Shown here piece by piece: positions 1 through 64,000 of a DNA stretch of 64,000 nucleotides. The notes beneath the pieces were generated by a model that searched no databases, was not told the origin of the DNA, and saw only the letters and a list, made by a program, of their open reading frames with translations. This stretch comes from Schistosoma haematobium (lineage: Eukaryota > Platyhelminthes > Trematoda > Strigeidida > Schistosomatidae): contig NC_067200.1 of assembly GCF_000699445.3 (NCBI RefSeq), forward strand, positions 5,162,950 through 5,226,949. Reading direction: 5' to 3'. Numbering within the stretch: position 1 is the first letter of the stretch; every line of letters begins with the position of its first letter. A program made the position numbers and the translations under genes.

Positions 1-270
1 AAAACAAAAAAAACTAATCGATAGTTGTAAAAGTCATCTGATTACTTCAACGTATTCATCAATGGAACAATAATGGTCTATTCATTCATCTTTTAACCAA
101 TAAGGTATTATAGGCTTGAATTACACTATCAATATATATATGATAGTTTAGGATTAATGAAATAGATTATTCACAGGGTTTTTATATCTTACACTTAATG
201 TAGGATTTAATCATTAGTTGTGCTAAAAACAAATGATCGTTGTAAACCTACCAATTTATTACTATTACTT
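1..270. other. Unassigned intron sequence
   Basis: AT-rich, no exon, repeat or RNA signal that I recognise, apart from a possible C target duplication at 245. Confidence 0.6.
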
Positions 271-767
271 TTTTATTTGGACACATACATACTGGTACAA
301 GAGGGCACCAGATACATATGCGACACAAAAACCCCATTTGATTTATGTAAGAGCTATGATACTGCCCGTGTGCCCAAACCGAAGCAGGTGGTTTTCTTAA
401 GGGGCCACATCCGGAGCCTTCGACCTAAAGGTGGAGCATCGTAAGGAGATGCAGTCCCATGATAGCCGGTGACCAACGATTAGTTCATACGCCATTTGTT
501 CCCTCAGGGTACTGGAGTCCATGTGCACCATTGGTTTGGAATCAGGGTTTTCCCACTCCCCTAAGTGGACTCTCCATGACCACCAACCCGGTTAAAGCTC
601 CAGGCATTCGCTTTTCGTCCTCTCAATTTCGTAAACAACACCCCCGCCACGAGAAAGCAGTGAGTAGGACTTCTCTGGCAGGGGCTATATAGGCATGGCC
701 ATGTGGGAGCATTTTGAGAGGGTGAGCGGACTCTCTCCACTCTCGGACGTATGAGGGCATTCGGGGG
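271..767 (-). mobile_element. C: retroposon of unknown class
   Basis: The sense strand (minus) starts CCCCCGAATGCCCTCATACG and ends in a T/A-rich tail near 257-270. AACCTACCAAT at 245 and AACCCACCAAT at 769 look like an 11-bp target duplication. About 500 bp; no convincing protein is encoded. Confidence 0.7.
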
Positions 768-884
768 CAACCCACCAATGTTGTATTATATGTGTAGTCT
801 CCGATGATTATCATTAAAATGAATGCTTTAAATATTGTCTACTCATAAGTCTACTTCTGTTTGATTATGTTTTTGAGAAAACTG

Positions 885-1328
885 AGACAAAGTGACCTGG
901 TATTGTTTGCTTGTATCTTTCTGTTAATGGTGAGGACGAAAATTGATTAGTCACATTGTTGGCATATGTGCATCCTGTACGAACTGCCTTGATATTGTCT
1001 CCATTTACAAGTATTATAAGTAAAGATGAATAGTGATTAGTAGTGGAATACAGGACGTGCGTTTTGTCCTATTTCAGACTCATCGGTTGGATGTACCTAC
1101 ATCTCAGAATTAACGTTCACTTTGGGACTCAAGCACATTACTGATTGCTTCAAACACCATCGTGTTATCCACTTAGTTACAGAGTGCTTATAGCCACTTG
1201 CTTATGCAATATGATAAAGTTTAAATTCACTTAGCATTGTTCTACTTGAATCTTCTCATCGATGATTAGGACTATAATTGATCTATCTTTTATTGACATA
1301 TGTATATTCTGTGCATATTGCTTCGATA
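885..1328 (-). mobile_element. A: Sm-alpha-like SINE, head-to-tail tandem copies
   Basis: Two minus-strand units start about 328 bp apart (GGTATTGTTTGCTTG at 899, GCATTGTTCTACTTG at 1226). The first is nearly complete, including the tRNA-like box region and a mutated hammerhead; the second is cut at 1328, where a + strand piece begins. Confidence 0.65.
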
Positions 1329-1374
1329 TTTCTGATGAGTCCGAATTAGGACGAAACGTGAGTCTTAAATTCCA
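1325..1374 (+). ncRNA. Hammerhead-like core, stem I decayed (family A)
   Basis: CTGATGA, GTCC/GGAC, GAAA and GTC are all present, and the stem III loop is GTGA, a GNRA-type tetraloop. The sequences flanking the core no longer pair well as stem I, so cleavage is doubtful. Confidence 0.5.
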
Positions 1375-1430
1375 CTCTTAGCCATTATCCGTCTTTACTT
1401 CATAGAATGTTTTCTTCATTCATTCATTCA
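1325..1430 (+). mobile_element. A: hammerhead-containing fragment, head-to-head with the previous copy
   Basis: The fragment holds the hammerhead-like core and the following CCACTCTTAGCCATTATCCG segment. It is inverted relative to 885-1328. Confidence 0.55.
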
Positions 1431-1522
1431 AATGGTATACTTATATATAAAAGTAATAGTATTCCTTGTAATCACCATCTACTATCATCTTCATAGATTG
1501 TTATTTGATTATTTTATTATAG

Positions 1523-62927
<61,405 letters not shown>

Positions 62928-63034
62928 GTAAGTTGAACAGAGTAAAAGAAAGTTGGATCGTTTTTTTTGTTTGTTTTGTTAATAAAACATTAATTCACAA
63001 TTACTAACTAGTGATATATCGTTGTAACTGTCTT

Positions 63035-63300
63035 TAAGAGTGTGGTGTGTGCTACTTATATTGAGATAAGTAGTATATGATGTGAGTCATGAACAAAAGG
63101 TCTGGCAGCAGAGAGACAAGAGGATCGAACAGTAGAGAATGGAAACAGGATGCAATTTGAGACAACTGGTGGACATTTTGCAAATTAAGCATTTACTTTA
63201 TGATTGTTAGATTTTATTAACAAGTCCTGCAATTTTGTGTCAAATACGTCCAATTGTCCCCACTGGTCTTCATGTTCCCTACAAGAGTTATGTAATGTAG
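63035..63300 (+). repeat. F: copy
   Basis: AGAGTGTGGTGTGTGCTACT, ATTGAGATAAGTAGTATATG, GGTGGACATTTTGCAAATTA, CTGCAATTTTGTGTCAAATA. Confidence 0.62.
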
Positions 63301-63464
63301 GGATGTGTTTGAAACTACCTCAGCAAATTCCAATCCGTTGTTACCCAATCAGGTGACAGATTTGGTAAATAGATTAGTTGTCCAGAAGAAAAAAACAAAA
63401 CTTATATTGTAGTGTACGAATGCTCAGTTGAATTGACTAATTTGTTGTCGAATACATCAATCAA

Positions 63465-63612
63465 AATGTGAAAATCCCGAGAACAGGATTGTGGATATGC
63501 GCTGCTGAGGAGGACGAAACAGTCGTCCAGTGCTCTCCGGTTTTCAATGTTGATTTAACATCAATTAATTCATGATCTCAATTAAATCTCCACAACCTTA
63601 TACTGATAACAT
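63465..63612 (+). mobile_element. B: 3' part with deleted stem II
   Basis: AACAGGATTGTGGATATGCG, the shortened hammerhead, then TCAATTAATTCATGATCTCA and CTCCACAACCTTATACTGAT. Confidence 0.6.
63496..63536 (+). ncRNA. Hammerhead with stem-loop II deleted (family B)
   Basis: CTGAGGAGGACGAAAC replaces the usual CTGAGGA-stem II-GAAA arrangement. A deletion between the GGAG and GGAC halves has removed the 5' side and loop of stem II. Stem I and GTC remain. Confidence 0.5.
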
Positions 63613-64000
63613 TTATCTTTTGGGTTCTTACGATGATATTCAGTTAGATAGCAGATAAACAATGGTTGATTAAAATTTAGTTTAGAAATGTCTGCTCTTA
63701 TTTTTAACTTACCGTTTTTCCAATGCCTATAAAACTATTAGACGTTGTGGAATATCGAGGAACACAAAAGATTAACTATGATAGTTCTTTAAAATGGTTA
63801 AATTAGATGAAGTAAGTGATTAAGCTTGGTTTTAGGATATGAACCAGTAAATATCTATAAGAGATCCTATAAGTTTCTTGATTGATTGACTTAGCCATCT
63901 GTTGATACTCATTGTTAATATTTACTGTCTCCTACTTTGTAACTAAAACCTCAGTCAATGTATGAAGAATAATAGGAATTAAAGAGGGAAATTGATTATG
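63613..64000. other. Unassigned intron sequence at the window end
   Basis: Intron after the last visible exon; no further exon recognised. Confidence 0.5.

Overview
This window looks like nuclear DNA of a blood fluke (genus Schistosoma). The evidence is the AT-rich sequence, short exons in long introns, abundant SINE-like repeats carrying hammerhead ribozymes (the Sm-alpha type known from schistosomes), twister-like motifs, and repeated 3' ends of two non-LTR retrotransposons. The species cannot be fixed from sequence alone.

Two host genes are visible. The first, on the + strand, runs through the whole window from at least 1523 to 62927 and continues past both ends. It is a coiled-coil protein whose last visible exon carries a C-terminal block like the DUF4795 domain of QRICH2/C16orf96-type proteins. 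Ten exons are well supported and two more are tentative. Every internal junction is phase 0 with GT/AG borders. The second gene lies antisense inside the 25-kb intron 35531-60728. It is a two-exon degenerin/epithelial sodium channel (DEG/ENaC) subunit of about 603 residues, with exon 1 at 52321-53034 and exon 2 at 41577-42674.

The remaining roughly 95 % is repeats and unassigned intron. Working names used here: family A is a Sm-alpha-like SINE of about 320 bp with a hammerhead. Family B is a tRNA-headed SINE of about 400 bp, also with a hammerhead, in about 40 copies. Family C is a retroposon of about 500 bp with target-site duplications. Family D is a foldback element. E, F and H are other interspersed repeats. 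R is an RTE-like retrotransposon. P is a second non-LTR element ending in a GACT-type tail. There is also a solo LTR (23054-23382), a Ty3/Gypsy-like gag remnant (about 50070-50500), three long ATCT microsatellites and a duplicated 0.4-kb block on either side of the channel's first exon.

Layout: 1-16 kb holds exons 1-3 with A, B, C, E, F, P and R copies. 16-36 kb holds exons 4-10, many B copies, the solo LTR and the longest ATCT array. 36-60.7 kb is the giant intron with the antisense channel. 60.7-64 kb holds the last two exons. The most interesting feature is the density of self-cleaving ribozyme motifs in retroposons that also occur as head-to-tail dimers and head-to-head inverted pairs. 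This would fit multimeric or circular RNA templates, but that is inference. A coding-like segment interrupted by a family C insertion at 30493 also deserves a check.
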